In this document: one piece after another, positions 10,994 to 23,500 of the stretch
Numbering within the stretch: the stretch's first letter is position 1
Layout of the letters: each line of letters begins with the position of its first letter
DNA from: Talinum fruticosum
Taxonomy: Eukaryota; Streptophyta; Magnoliopsida; Caryophyllales; Talinaceae
Direction of reading: 5' to 3'
Length of the DNA: 64,000 nt
Assembly: GCA_021018815.1 (NCBI GenBank)
Contig: JAITYX010000025.1
Location: 6,944,001 to 7,008,000, forward strand
Notes under the pieces: generated by a model
Databases searched by the model: none
What the model saw: the letters and a program-made list of their open reading frames with translations, nothing else
Told to the model about the DNA's origin: nothing
Translations under genes and position numbers: made by a program

Positions 10994-12340
10994 TGAAGAC
11001 TCGGACACTCTGCTCAATACTCTTCGAGTTGTATAAATGAAATCGGGTATAACAATCTCATACCTACAGAGTTTTGATTCCAAGGCATTCTCCGTATCTC
11101 GAAACTTATTTGAGTAAAATAGTATCTTTTCTAAGTGATACAACTCTTACTTATTATATTTCTTGCTTATCTATAAGCGACTCGAAAACTCGGTTCTTTG
11201 TTACGAGTCCGAGCATCACTCAGTTTTATCGTAGATTGAATAGACCAGTATTTCGTCTTTTCTCACTCAGAATCGACTTGTGGTTATAAGTCCTATTTTG
11301 TTATAGTCGGTATTTTTAGCTTGTTTCATGCTTAGTCTATATCAAGTTAATCCTCTCCGATATTCTTTATTGAACTTGATTCTTCGATTAGACTAAGTCG
11401 GATGGAAATCGAGTATCATGGATATTGGACTCGGAAAATTCCATTTCGTTTCGACTTAGATAATCGGTTTGTTTATTTATCGTAATTATTTTATTATCTC
11501 GTGTCTAATCTTGGGCCAAAGTATTTTATACTTTGAGAACCAAAATTGATTTACTTTTGTAGGTTATTCAATCGAGGATACACTTTTCAAACTATAAAAG
11601 TAACCGGCTTCGTAACGTCAAATCACCAGTAGACATGACTCTTCACCTTCTCTGCTCCAGGTCCCAGTAGATTGTGTCGGGGCTGTCTGTTTCCAAATCT
11701 AAAAAGCTGGAACGCCAAGCTTAACGGTGGTTTCCACCTTATCTTTGCAGACACCGCTAATGGTTTTGGGACTTCCAAGAAGAGTTAAATCGTTGTCCAA
11801 CGTTCATATTACAACGGATACTTTACGAGTGACTCGAAAGCTTCTATCAACGGTCACGAGAGGACTCTCGGTCCGCGAGATGAAGATAACGGCTACTCTG
11901 CCTGGTCATCTATAAATAGAAGCCATTTCACAAGACTTGAAGGTTGCCGAACATATTGTTAATACACATACTTGCTCAAAGTTATTGTATTTACTTCCAA
12001 TCTTCAACTTACAACTCCTACTCTGTAATTCATTACTTTACGAGTTGTAAGGTCTTGTACTCGATTACAAACTCTTTCTTACATTCTTTGTAAGGTCCCT
12101 TGACTAAGCTGTAAGGGTTAACTCAACTTAGTTGTCCCTAGCTGTAAGGGTTATCTCGAGTTAGGAAGTACTAGATCGGATAAGGGAATTTCGAGTCTAG
12201 GAAAACTTGTATAGAGTTGTCTAAGGGAGCAACTCGGGTTCGATCGGTTCACGGTATTTTGTGGACTCAAAATAGTGAATTTGACTTCGTGTCCGGATTG
12301 GCACGGTCCGTGGTTTTCTGCCCCAGGAGGGTTTCCACGT
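10994..12340 (+). repeat. 3' LTR of copia A1, truncated
   Basis: Near-identical to 1635 onward, with the two ends of the alignment at TGAAGACTCGG and GTTTCCACGT. About 230 bp of the expected LTR end is missing: after 12340 the sequence becomes unrelated GC-rich DNA. The TATA box here is intact (TATAAATAG at 11911). Confidence 0.88.
11911..11919 (+). promoter_or_regulatory. LTR TATA box (A1 3' LTR)
   Basis: TATAAATAG followed by AAGCC, the conserved SIRE-like LTR promoter position. Confidence 0.65.
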
Positions 12341-14225
12341 CCACTGCACCACCAGCCCAGCCGCCTGCACCTTGCTGCCGCTGCCGCTTGTACTTGTTCT
12401 TCTGCTGCCTGCCGCTTGCCAGCTGCCGCTGCCAGCCACCATCCATCCATCATCTTCTTCATCTTCCCGAGTCAAAGAAACTAATATCGGTAGTATAATT
12501 TAGTTTTATAATTTTTAGAAAAGATTGAGTTTTTATTGTTACATTAATATTAAAGATGCTAGTTTTATTTAATTTATATGTTTTAAATTACATTATGTGC
12601 GAGTAGTTTTTCTTATACTTAGTATAATCTACTTGAAGCCATGTTAAATTATTTATTTTAAAACAAAATTTTGATTTTTATTGTCTTATTGATTCGATCC
12701 ATGATTCTATGATAATTTGTGTTTAATGCTTATGAATTTATGTCTAATTAATTAGAGTGCACGCTACTTAGTTTTATATAAATTCATGTGATAGTTTAAA
12801 GGGTTTAAGTACGTAATTGCTTGATCTTTTAGACGTTAGTATCACCCTAGTTAATCATGGATGGCTCATACCCATCTCTTTTAATTAGGAAATTATCATA
12901 GATCCTTCTTAAATCAATTTGCTAGTAGATTGGTTATTAGGTGGTAGATGATGTCTTTCTAATTCTTCATGCTCTAATTTGGTTAAATTCTAGTGCTAGT
13001 GCTAGGGTTATCATTATTAGTAGGGTTTATATTAGGGCTAGGCCTAAGTAAACTAATAACTAAGGAAAAACGGGAAGATCCACTAGTGGTTGTCTTCTAC
13101 GGTTTAGCTCATGGATAGATCAATTTGTGTGTTAATGATAAATAATAATTTGCATGGTGGATATAGATTATACTAAGTGTTTTTATAAATTTGCTATCTT
13201 TGATAATTATTTGTTTGCTTTTATTTATTTTCTTGAGTTTATTAATTTTTACTTATAAAGTTATTGTCTTTTATTATCAATTTCATCATCCCCCCTAAAG
13301 ATCAGTATTTTAGGTTAGTTTTAGTAATTTTAATTTAATTTTATTTTGAGTCTTTATATATTTTAATTTTCAGATTATTTTTCATCGGTTTTTATTATTT
13401 TTGAGTCAATTTGTTATAATTAGTTTAAAAATAGTTTCTTTTGTTATTTTTCATGTTTTATTTTCTTTTAGGGTTTAGATAGAGTCCTAGTTTGCTGTGA
13501 TTAAATTTTAGAATTTTTGGAATTAATTTGATAATTTTTCAGATTTAATTCTTGAATTTAATTACTGTAGATTTTTAGTTAGATAATTTCGTAAATTCGA
13601 TTTTAAATTTTATTTTTATATTTTTAGGGTCTGCCTAGGTTTATAAAATTAATATTATTATTTTGGATAATTTTAGTATTTATTTTCGTAATTAATTTAG
13701 TGGAGAATATTATTTATTTAATTTTCTGTTTTAGAATTTATTTAATTTCTGCTTTAGTTTTCTATTTTAATTATTCTCAAAAAAATTATAAAAAAATATT
13801 TCTGGGTTATTATAAACTTTATATTCTGTGTGGGATATTTATTTATATTATTAGATAATTTTCTGTTATTTTTAGTTATTTAATTCTGAATTATTCTACG
13901 TTTTAATTTTCTGTTTAAGTTTTTATTTGATTTTCTGTTTTGATTTTTCAGAATTAATTAGGATAGTTTTGTTAAATTTAGATTATTAGAATAATAGTGC
14001 ATAATCTCAGAATTTTTCTTAGAATTAAAATTAGAAATTTAGTAGTTAATTTGATTTGTTTGAATTTTATAAGGTAAATAACTAGAATAGTTAGTTTAAT
14101 TAGATTGGAAGTTTGATTTTTTACAGTATCTTTCCTCGTGGATTCGATCCCTACTTGCCCTTGCTATATTGTTTATTATAAGCCTAAGTAGTGGTTTAAT
14201 TTGTTGCTGTACGACAAGCTTAACA
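12341..14225 (+). repeat. Athila-like gypsy LTR (5' part uncertain)
   Basis: About 1.9 kb of non-coding, mostly very AT-rich DNA ending TTAACA just before an Asp-tRNA primer site. The first 130 bp (12341-12470) are instead GC-rich with CTGCCGCTGCC-type low complexity. The right end is firm because of the PBS. The left end is the point where copia LTR homology stops, so the LTR may be truncated or may start a few bases in, at TGCACC (12345). No second LTR copy is in the window to test this. Confidence 0.65.
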
Positions 14226-14230
14226 AATTT

Positions 14231-14248
14231 TGGCGCCGTTGTCGGGGA
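14231..14248 (+). other. Primer-binding site, Asp-tRNA type
   Basis: TGGCGCCGTTGTCGGGGA differs by one base from the TGGCGCCGTTGCCGGGGA site known in Athila and Tat elements, which pairs with Asp-tRNA. It lies five bases after the LTR end. Confidence 0.85.
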
Positions 14249-14400
14249 AAGAAATAAAAAATCTTAGTTTTCTTTCAATCTAATTTAATTAACTATTTAT
14301 ATATTTTTGAACTTATGCATTTTAATTGATTACGGTTAGTTCATGCAATTGCGAAGTGGTCGTATGATCGGAGAATTGGAGGAGCATTTGATGGAAAAAG

Positions 14401-15310
14401 TTGAGAACGACATCGAATCTCTACAATCGAAACTTCGAAAGCGAAACCGAGGTTGATTCTATAAACTTTGAAATGGCTACATTACGTGAGCTTGCTGCAC
14501 CTAATTTAGAAACGCAACCTTTGTCTATATCATATCCTACTTTGGACCGACCTCTTAAATTGAATTCTGGATTTCGAACTTACTGCCTAAGTTTCATGGA
14601 TTACCCGGTGAGGACCCATATCGTCATATTAATGAATTTATTATTACTTGTTCTACCATGCAACCTAAGGGAATCACACAAGACCAAATTAAATTAAGAG
14701 TCTTTCCCTTTTCACTTCAAGATAAGGCTAAAGACTGGTTATATTACATACCCCCTGTAACATTTACTACATGGACCCAAGTTCATAAAGCATTCTTAGA
14801 AAAATTCTTTCCTACATCTAGGATTGGATCCATTAGAGAAGAAATTTGTGGCATTAAACAAATAACTGGAGAAACTTTTTATGAATATTGGAAACGTTTT
14901 AATAAATTATGTGCTAGCTGTCCCCAACATCAAATTTCCGAACAATTACTGATTCAATATTTTTATGAAGGGCTACTCGTCAATTGATAGAAATATGGTA
15001 GATGCTTGCTAGTGGGGGGCTTTGGTTAATAAGACTCCAGCTCAAGCTAGAGAATTATTCAATAACATGGCCCAAAATACTCAACAGTTTGGAACTAGGG
15101 ATGTCCAATTTAGGAAGGTTAATGAGCTAAATTCAAGTACATCATTAGAAAACCAATTGACTCAAATCACTGCTATGTTGAACAAACTCGTCACTGGAGG
15201 AGTTCAAAAGGCAATAGTGTGTGGAATTTGCTGTTTAGAAGGGCATCCTACTGATTCATGTCCTACATTACAAGGGGGAAGTAAATGCTATTTTCCCTAA
15301 CCAAGGTCAA
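14401..15310 (+). pseudogene. gag: Athila-like gag (capsid and zinc knuckle), frameshifted
   Basis: The readable order is MATLRELAAPNLETQPLSIS (14474-14530), then the retrotransposon gag domain with IKLRVFPFSLQDKAKDWLYY (14690-14750), FLEKFFPTSRIGSIREEICGI and YEYWKRFNKLCASCPQHQIS (to about 14960), then TPAQARELFNNMAQNTQQFG (15034-15095). A CCHC-like knuckle CGICCLEGHPTDSC is at about 15220-15261. The frame changes near 14680 and a stop lies at about 14987. Gag packages element RNA. No clear start codon is kept; the frame is open from about 14401. Confidence 0.85.
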
Positions 15311-15399
15311 AGAAGGTACGATCCATTTTCAAACACCTACAATGAAGGATGGAGGGATCATCCTAACCTTAGGTATGGACCTAGAAACAACCCCTGGTT

Positions 15400-16440
15400 T
15401 TGACCAAGCCCAGCGTCAACCATCTCGCTCAAGATAAAACGAACTTCCTTTTAGAGCAAATGATTAAGAAAATGGATGACCAAAAGAAGGAATATGACCT
15501 TAGGTTCCAAAGTTTAGAAATGAGTATTAAGCAGGTTCAAGAGAGACAAACCGCAACAGGTACCATGTTTAGTAACCTGCAAGCCCAATTGCAAAATAGA
15601 TTACCATCTCAACCCTTCCAGAATCCCAAAGAAAATGTGAGTGCTATAAGACTAAGGAGTGGAAAGGAACTTAATGAACCTAAAAACAACAGAGAGGTAG
15701 AACTCGAACTAGAGGTCAAGGAATCTGAACTTGACTTAAAGAAGGATAACTCCTCTAATGCTAAAGAGATAAGTGACCATAAGAAAAGTCGTTATGAACC
15801 TATTCCACCTTTCCCTAGTAGACTGAGAAGCATAACTCCTAAAATAGATGAGGCAAACCAAGAAATTTTAGAAGCATTTAGGAAGGTAGAGATCAACATT
15901 CCTCTCCTAGATGCCATTAAACAAGTTCCTCGATATGCTAAATTTCTTAAGGAGCTTTGTACTTCTAAAAGAAAATTAAAAGGAAATGAGAAGATAAGTG
16001 TGGGGGAGAATGCATTTGCTGTTTTTCAAAAGAAGCTCCCTCCTAAATGTAAGGACCCGGTGTGTTCTCTGTCCCTTGTAAGATTGGAAACCTATACTTT
16101 GATGAGCCATGCTTGATTTAGGTGCTTCCATTAATGTGATGCCTCGGTCCGTTTATGATAAAGCTGAATTTGGGAGAGTTGAAGAAAACTGGGCTAGTAA
16201 TTCGGTTGGGCTGATAGAAGTATTACTTATCCAGATGGAGTCTTAGAGGCTGTCTTAGTCCAAGTCAATGAGCTTATTTTTCCTGCTGATTTTTATGTAT
16301 TGGACATGGGTAATGCATGCCACGACATTCCTATTTTGCTTGGTAGACCATTTCTTAAAACATCTAGGACAAAAATAGATGTGCATGGAGGAACATTGAC
16401 TATGGAATTTGAAGGTGATGTTATTAAGTTCAATATTTTT
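15400..16440 (+). pseudogene. pol: Athila-like gag-pol linker and aspartic protease, frameshifted
   Basis: An open stretch (15400-16116) rich in Lys/Glu with coiled-coil character (LEQMIKKMDDQKKEYDLRFQSLE) holds SAIRLRSGKEL, typical of the Athila linker, then PLLDAIKQVPRYAKFLKELC and a GENAFAVFQKKLPPKCKDP-type segment that precedes the protease. The protease catalytic motif DLGASINVMP is at about 16112-16141. The remainder of the protease (about 16250-16440, with LVDHFL-like text) is in another frame. Protease releases mature gag and pol proteins. Confidence 0.8.
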
Positions 16441-16444
16441 ATGC

Positions 16445-17786
16445 CTTGAGATTTCCTGCAGATGTAAATTATGTTTGTGCACTTGATACAATTGATGAAA
16501 TGTCCCAAGATGTTTATGAATTGTTTCAAGAAGATGAATTGTTAATTGTGATTACCAAAGGGTTGGATCATTCTGTATTTCATGCTATACCCTATCATGT
16601 TAACTCGGGACTAGTAGATAGCATAGAGTCTTTGTTACAGATTGCAAGTAATGGAAAAACCTAGTATGATAAAGTTGCCTGTAAATCATGAAAAGTTGCT
16701 ACCATCTCTTGTTTCACCCCTAAATTAGATTTGAAACCATTGCCTGAAAATTTGAAATATGCTTATTTAGGAGATAATGAGACCTTACCTATTATAATTT
16801 CTAATGCACTAACACTTGAATAAGAAGATAAGCTTATTAAGGTGCTTAGAGAACATAGTGAAGCATTAGGGTGGACTTTAGCAGACCTAAAAGGGCTGAG
16901 CCCAACATTGTGTTCACATAAAATCACTTTAGAGTTAGAGGTTAAGCCTAAGAGAGACCCTCAACGGAGATTAAACCCACCTATGATGGAGGTAGTGCAA
17001 AAAGAAATTCTTAAGTGGATCAATGCTGGAGTGATCTACCCCATAGCTGATTCTGAATGGATTAGTCCAATTCATGTAGTTCCTAAAAAGGGGTACAACA
17101 GTAGTACAAAACAAGGAAGGTGAACTAGTCCCCACTAGAGTCCGAGTGGCTGGAGAGTGTGCATTGACGATAGAAAACTGAACAAAGCCACAAAGAAAGA
17201 TAATTTTCCCTTGCCTTTTATGGACCAAATGTTAGAAAGATTAGTCTGGAAAGACACATTATTGTTTTCTAGATGGATATTCGGGGTATATTCAAGTCTC
17301 TATAGCTCCCGAAGATCGGGAAACGACCACTTTTACATGTCCCTTTGGCACTTATGCTTTTAGGAGAATGCCTTTTGGTTTATGTAATGCTCATGCTACA
17401 TTTCAAAGATGTATGATGAGTATCTTTTCTGAGTTTATCACCTAGATTATGGAAGTTTTCATGGATGATTTTACTGTACATGGTGATTCATTCGATGAGT
17501 GTTTACACCATCTTACTTTAGTACTCGGGCGTTGCATCGACACTAATTTGGTAGTTAATTTTGAAAAGTGTCATTTCATGGTTGAACAAGGGGCAGTATT
17601 AGGGCATGTTGTGTCATCTAAGGGTTTAGAAGTTGACAAGGCAAAAGTAGACATCATTTAATCTTTACCCTACCCCGAATGTGTTAAGGATGTAAGATCA
17701 TTTTTAGGTCATGTTGGATTTTATAGGAGATTTATTAAAGACTTCTCAAAGATTGCCTCTCCTTTATGTGCTTTACTTGCAAAAGA
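16445..17786 (+). pseudogene. pol: Athila-like reverse transcriptase, N-terminal part (interrupted by CACTA)
   Basis: Pre-RT sequence occupies 16445-16830. RT begins near 16842 with HSEALGWTLADLKGLSP, then PPMMEVVQKEILKWINAGVIYPIADSEW (16977-17060), CIDDRKLNKATKKDNFPLPF (17160-17220), the FMDDF form of the YxDD motif (17459-17473), and HCKFVV-type text to the thumb segment [23 protein letters not shown] (17698-17765). An in-frame stop lies at 17659-17661. The CACTA element starts at 17787, in the sequence linking RT to RNase H. The frame resumes at 25857. Confidence 0.85.
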
Positions 17787-17801
17787 CACTACTAGAAAAC
17801 T
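17787..17801 (+). repeat. CACTA left terminal inverted repeat
   Basis: CACTACTAGAAAACT, paired with 25842-25856. Preceded by the target duplication AGA. Confidence 0.95.
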
Positions 17802-17809
17802 GCAAATTT

Positions 17810-18128
17810 GCGACGGAAATAGCGACGGAATGTCGGCAAATAGCGACGGAATTTCGGAATTAGCGACGAACTCTTCCGTCGCTGAAAAGCAAGTCGCTAA
17901 ATATCGGCGACGGATACCATTTCCGTAGGCTGATGGAAATCGGTGATGGAACGACATTCCGTCGCTAATTTAGCGACGGAAGTGAGGGATTTCCGTCGCT
18001 GAATCAGCGACGGACAATCCCCAATTCCGTCGTTGAAATCCGTCGCTAATTAGCGACGGAATATGGGGTTTTGCTGTTGCTACTTTCCGTCGCTGATTGA
18101 GTACTGTTGCGTCGGCGATACGTCGTTG
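17810..18128 (+). repeat. CACTA left subterminal repeats (AGCGACGGA motif)
   Basis: More than ten copies of (A/T)GCGACGGA or its reverse complement TCCGTCGCT in about 320 bp, in both orientations and often in facing pairs. The same motif fills the right end at 25530-25840. In En/Spm such subterminal repeats bind the TNPA-type protein. Confidence 0.9.
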
Positions 18129-18440
18129 TTCAGTCGAAAATTCTGAATATTATTTTCTAATTATTCATTACCCTAGTACGAGAAAATTGTGAATGGATAT
18201 ACAAATCCACCATTCACATATGTGACACTTATATTTGGCATTTACATATGCCGGCCACAAATAATTCATCAAAGTTGGATATACAAATCCAACTTACATG
18301 TTCAACATCATCAACAACCATAACATACTTAAAAAAAATTCACAAGTTCAACACAACAAACAAACAATAACTCACAAGAAACCTCAAACACATTTAAATA
18401 GTTCGCAAAGTGGTGATCACCAATATATACAAAAGTTCAC
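18129..18440. other. CACTA left internal non-coding region
   Basis: AT-rich sequence between the subterminal repeats and the end of the tnp1-like gene. It holds two short direct copies of GGATATACAAATCCA (about 18194 and 18277). No coding sequence is recognised. It probably carries the 3' UTR of the minus-strand transcript. Confidence 0.6.
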
Positions 18441-20320
18441 ATTTGAATTCACTCATCCTCTTCCTAATCCTCTTCCTCATCCTCTTCCTCTTGTGGTTGT
18501 GGTGGTCGACGGTGAGATCCGGATGCTTGCTGAGGCTGCAGAAATTCGTTCATACGTGCTATTGGCTCAGTGAAACTGTCGACCTGTGCCTTAAGATGCC
18601 TATTTTGCAACTCAAGCATCCGACAATGCTCGAATCCATTGCTGTACCTCAGAATTTAAAGTATGCACTTTTTCTCTCTATTACGAGTCATCTGCGGTAG
18701 ACGGTTTTGGTGATTTGAAGGGCGTTGTTGGTTTCAAGTTTCTAGCCTCGGATCCAAGTCCATAAATGCGACCTTTCTTGTTCGCATTGGCTTTGACCCA
18801 CAACTCTTGTTGTGAAGGGGTGGAGACATGATCCTCGGAAGAGTTGGGGTCATCATTGAAAGTTTGAGTGGGTTGAGTGTTTTGCAACTCTTCCCACTCT
18901 TTTGAAACTTCTCCTGAATATAATATAAATATTTGAGGCATGTAAATATCACGAGGCTGTTAACGAAAACAATAGATAGAAAAATATGCGGAATTCATAT
19001 ATACGGTTACTCACGTAAATGGCCTTGGATTTTTGTCCACCCATTCGTCCTTTTTTGTTTTGTGCGTTCGTGAAAATAGTTGGGTCGGTAGAGGCTGAAC
19101 TCTTTTAAGCTCCTTCATCTAAAATTAAAAACAAGTTAGTAGAGAATCAATTTACCAATATGAACATGTTAACGGTTGCATGCGTAATCAATAAGAAAAG
19201 GGCATGTACAAATCGCCGCTTATGCTCTGTCATAGGGATTGAGCCACAAGTATGGAGCGATGAACCAAGTCCCCACGATCGGCATGACGGTTTTTCTAAG
19301 CTTGCTCGCGAGAACTTCTTGTATTTAGCGGTTTCCCAATATTCGAGCAACTCACGCCGGTAGTTGTCACCCAACCATTTCGGCTTCTTCTTAGTTTTCC
19401 TCACCTTGAGCATGAAGTCCTTCAAGCGATCACTGCCTTTCTTTTCAAAATTTCTTCGATTTGGACTTCATCGGTTGGAGACCAAGTGAAAAATTTCTAT
19501 ATAAATAAAAACATAGTTTATAAGTTATGAAATTATAATATAATGTTCGAACATGCACAATAAGTGATTATGTTATCCGAACTTGAGAAAACTAATGATT
19601 TGTCATTACCTTAAACTCGAGAAAACCACCGATCACGTTGCGATCGAGGGACTTTACCCCATGTAGGCCAAGCTCCATCGTACTTGCTTTGGAAGATGTG
19701 GGCAATCGTACCCACAACTTTGTCAATGGGGTAGAACCTAATCAATAAACATACAAAATAGTTAGTTCAAGTATTAACTAATATGCTTAATTTATTTTAT
19801 TATTTATTATCACACTTACCCTTCACCATCCGGCTCAATTCGGATCTTTTCTTGGCTACTAGCGCTACTTGATTGAAGACAAGGATCCTCGTTCCCTGTA
19901 TCAGTTGGTCCTTCATTTGTAGGCATTTGTGGTGGCCGTTGTTCGGAACCAACGTGGATGCGTGGTACATTATTTGTACCATATTGGTGATATGCATATG
20001 TACTCGACGGGTTTGAGTACATATGGGGTTGCTTGAGAATATGGAGGGTTTAGAAAGAAAGACCCACCTAGTAGGTTTTGCATGTGTGGGAAGTTTGGGA
20101 GTTGGAAAAAGGGAGGGTTGGGAATAAATGACCCCCAATGGAGTTTGGTTGTGAGGGGAATGTGGAGATAGTGCTCCACCGGCAGAAGTTTGAAGGTTAC
20201 GAGGGTTTTGAGAGGGGGTCGAAGTGCTGACATCATTACCATCCCCATCGGTAGTGGTGTTTCTAGCCCTTCCCGAGTAGGCGATCTTTTGGTTTTGCCT
20301 CTACCTCTCTCCATTTTTCC
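18440..20320 (-). CDS. tnp1-like CACTA protein, plant transposase Ptta/En/Spm (Transposase_24)
   Basis: Minus-strand, several exons. The start is MERGRGKTKRSP at about 20315, followed by a Pro/Asn-rich region (to 19830). Later segments are VGTIAHIFQSKYDGAWPTWGKVP (about 19713-19645), FTWSPTDEVQIEEI (19490-19450), LKVRKTKKKPKWLGDNYRRELLEYWETAKYKK (19406-19310) and SLHTCGSIPMTEHKRR (19260-19210). GRIYGLGSEARNLKP (18770-18725) and a coiled-coil, Gln-rich and acidic C-terminus (18610-18450) end the gene. This order is that of the Transposase_24 family, the TNPA-like partner that binds subterminal repeats. Small gaps between segments may be introns; exact splice sites were not fixed. It lies downstream of tnp2 in the same direction. 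Confidence 0.8.
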
Positions 20321-20561
20321 GTACATAAACAAGTAATTCACACTATTAGTAAACATCCAATGGTTCAAGTGATTTCATATAAAACAACATATAAACAATA
20401 GTAAACATATAAACATGTAAGCGTTAGATATAAATCGAAGCATGTGAATAAATTACGCTTCAATTGTTTCACCTTCATTATATTAATAAGAATTCATTCG
20501 ATCACAACATAAATGACAAGTTGTACAATATAAAACAAACCCAACAAAAGAACATTATCAA

Positions 20562-23500
20562 CTACTCATCATCCTCATCATCAGTGTTATCATCATCTTC
20601 TTCACTATCCTCTTCGGCATCATTGAATAGGGTATGTTCTTCTTCGTCATCGGTGATGTTATCATCATCCCATTCACCTTCTTCATCTTCTTTACCTTCC
20701 TCTTCTTCACTAACATCCTCAATCTCATCTTCTCGGTTTAAAATAACATCATCAACTAATTCTTCTGCTGAGCTTGAGTTATCAACCAAAGTTTACGGCA
20801 AAGTTTCTATTATTGGATCGATTGTACCCATACTATCCTCTTGGAATGCACGAGGAATAGTATATTGGTCATCAACTACGGCCCTTGGTTTTAATGCCAC
20901 TACGACGAACCAATTCGGTTTTCTCTAGGGACCCCTTGTGGATATGACATATAATACACCTGAGTTGCGGTGCTAGCAAATATGAAAGGATCGTACTTAC
21001 GATAACGCCTTGTACGATGCACTTCGACATACGAACTAAATTTATGGCACCGAGTTCCCGAGGACGACTAGGGTCAAACCAATCCCATTTAAACAGACAC
21101 ACACCTTTTTGTTGGTTCACCAACATATTCAACCTCAACAACCTCTTGCAAGATGTCGTAGTAATTATTTTGAACATGTCCTCCATCGGTTCCTTTCACA
21201 CGAGACACCACAATTGAAGGTCATTCTCCCTTCATTTCGAGCCTTAGTATGAAATAACATTCGATTCACCGTGTATGCTGTCCATGTTTTCACTCTCCTT
21301 AAAGGACCTTGAGCTAGTTGCATCAAGTACACATGCTTTTCATCATGATATACTTGATAACAATGAATGCTGTGTCAATAACATAGTGTTTGTTTAGTTT
21401 ATTAAAATGGAACAACCGATACTAATAAAGTTGAGGCACGAGCAATAAGTAATAACATATGATACTCACAGCTCCGTTGAACCACTCTTCGAACTCACTT
21501 TCCACCATTACATCAATTGCGACATCACTAACATCACCATACATAGCTCGTTTTTGGTGTTCGAAGAGGCTGAGTTCAAAGATTTTATTAAGATGACATC
21601 ATCGTTACTGAATAAAACTATAAAAATATTCAAACGAGTGTTCATTACGACAAGAGAAACTCACTCAATGTAAGGTTTAACTTCGGCATAGTTCGATAAA
21701 ACATGCGGATCTGCGGCCGTCTTTTCCTTATCATCAAGGAAACGCGGAATGCACTTCCCAATTGGAGCACCTTCTGGTATGAATACCGAAAGAGTAGGAT
21801 TATGGTTTGGAACTTCGCTGTCTTCATTTCGTCGACTTCTAGTGCACATACAAGGAACGTTAGAGCCGAAATAGTAAGAGGCAAAATGTGTTTCTTCAAA
21901 TCGGGTGTACTTTTCAGTGATACTCCCTTCGAGGTTTCGATTTGTTTCCTATGGATCTCTTCAATCGGCCAAAGAACCTCTCAAATGGATACATCCACCG
22001 GTGCTTGTACCGGACTACCCAATTTTGCTTCCTCCGCCAAATGAACCGACAAGTGTTCCATCACATTGAAGAACCCGGGAGGAAATATTGTTTCCAATTT
22101 ACAAAGTGTTATTGAAATATTTCGATGCATTTGCTCTAACTCCGCATCCAGTAAAACAGATGAGCAAAGGTTCTTGAAGAACTCACTAATTTCAATGAGA
22201 GACGCTAAAATCTCATCCGGGAGTGCACTAAATGCTATTGGAAGAAGGCTCTCCATGAAAACATGACAATCATGACTTTTCATGCTATGGAACTTAGTGG
22301 AGTTTGGGTCGACAAGGTATGAAATGTTAGAGCAGTAATCATCTTGCATTTTCAACTCCCTTGCCCATTCACATATTGCCCTCTTACTGCTCCAACGTTA
22401 ACACATATTTTGCCTTCGATTTGAGAATTTTACCATTGACTCCATACTTTAAATTCAACTCTACACGATCTCACAACTCTTCCAAATCCATTCTTGCCTT
22501 GATGTCATCCTTTGTTTTACCAGGAATATCCATAACGGTGTTAATTATATTCTCAAAAAAGTTCTTCTCAATGTGCATCACATCTAAGTTATGGTGAAGC
22601 AATTGATCTTTCCAATATGGCAGCTCCCAAAATATGCTTTGTTTTGTCTAACTATGATCCTTTTTGAACCCCGAAATGTTAAGTTCTTGCTCTTCTATTA
22701 CTTTGGGAAAGTTTTCAACCCATTGTTGTATTTCTTCCCTGTATAACGACGAGGAGGACCCGAATGTACGGTTTTCCTTTTGTAAATGATGTGCTATTCC
22801 TTCGAAACGTGTGACTTCGGGGCAAAAACCGTCGATGGAAATCAAACCATGAAAATTTTCGGCCATTTCTAAGTTTAAAAGCTTTTTTTGATTCATACAT
22901 ACCGGGCATGACATGGCACCATGCGTACTCCATCCGGACAACATACCATAGGCTGGGAAATCATTAATGGTCCACATCAACGCAGCCTTCATGAGAAAGT
23001 TCTCACCTTTAGAAATATCATATGTTTCAACACCATCTTCCCATAGTGTTTTCAACTCATCAATAAGAGGCTGCAAGTACACATCAATTTTATTTTTCGG
23101 ATTTGTCGGCCTTGGTATGATACATGTCAAGAACATATAAGGCGTCGTCATGCATAACTCTGGTGGTAGATTATAAGGTGTAACAACGACTGGGCAGATT
23201 GAATATGACCTTGCGGGTTTGCTGAATGGATTAAACCCATCCGCACACAAACCAAGTCTTATGTTTCTAGGTTCGATAGGAAATTCGGGGTTAACTCTAT
23301 CAAAATGTTTCCGTGCTTCACCATCCGAAGGATGACGAGAGGACACCATCTTCTCTTACATTCTCATAATGCCATCTCATGTGTTCTGCAGTGGTTTTGA
23401 AGCAAACAAGCACTAAAGTCTTGGTATTAAGGGCAAGTAATGCATCCTTGCAAATAGAGTTCTTTGACTTTTGCCTTGTCTTTCCCTTTGAAGCTTCCAT

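Larger units (their letters stand above)
1635..12340 (+). mobile_element. SIRE-like Ty1/copia retrotransposon A1, nearly complete
   Basis: Order is 5' LTR (1635-3242), Met-tRNA primer site, gag, protease, integrase, RT, RNase H (to 8292), a third ORF (from 8927), polypurine tract (10981-10992) and 3' LTR (from 10994). Integrase before RT defines copia. Long LTRs, a gag with an acidic lysine-rich tail after the zinc knuckle, and an extra 3' ORF point to the SIRE/Maximus lineage. The 3' LTR is lost after 12340, where unrelated Athila-like sequence starts. All reading frames are broken, so the copy is non-autonomous as written. It probably inserted into A0. Confidence 0.88.

Noticed and set aside
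20464..20928. Plus-strand Ser-rich ORF
   Set aside because: It is the complement of the acidic Asp/Glu tail of tnp2 (GAA/GAT codons read as TTC/ATC/TCA).
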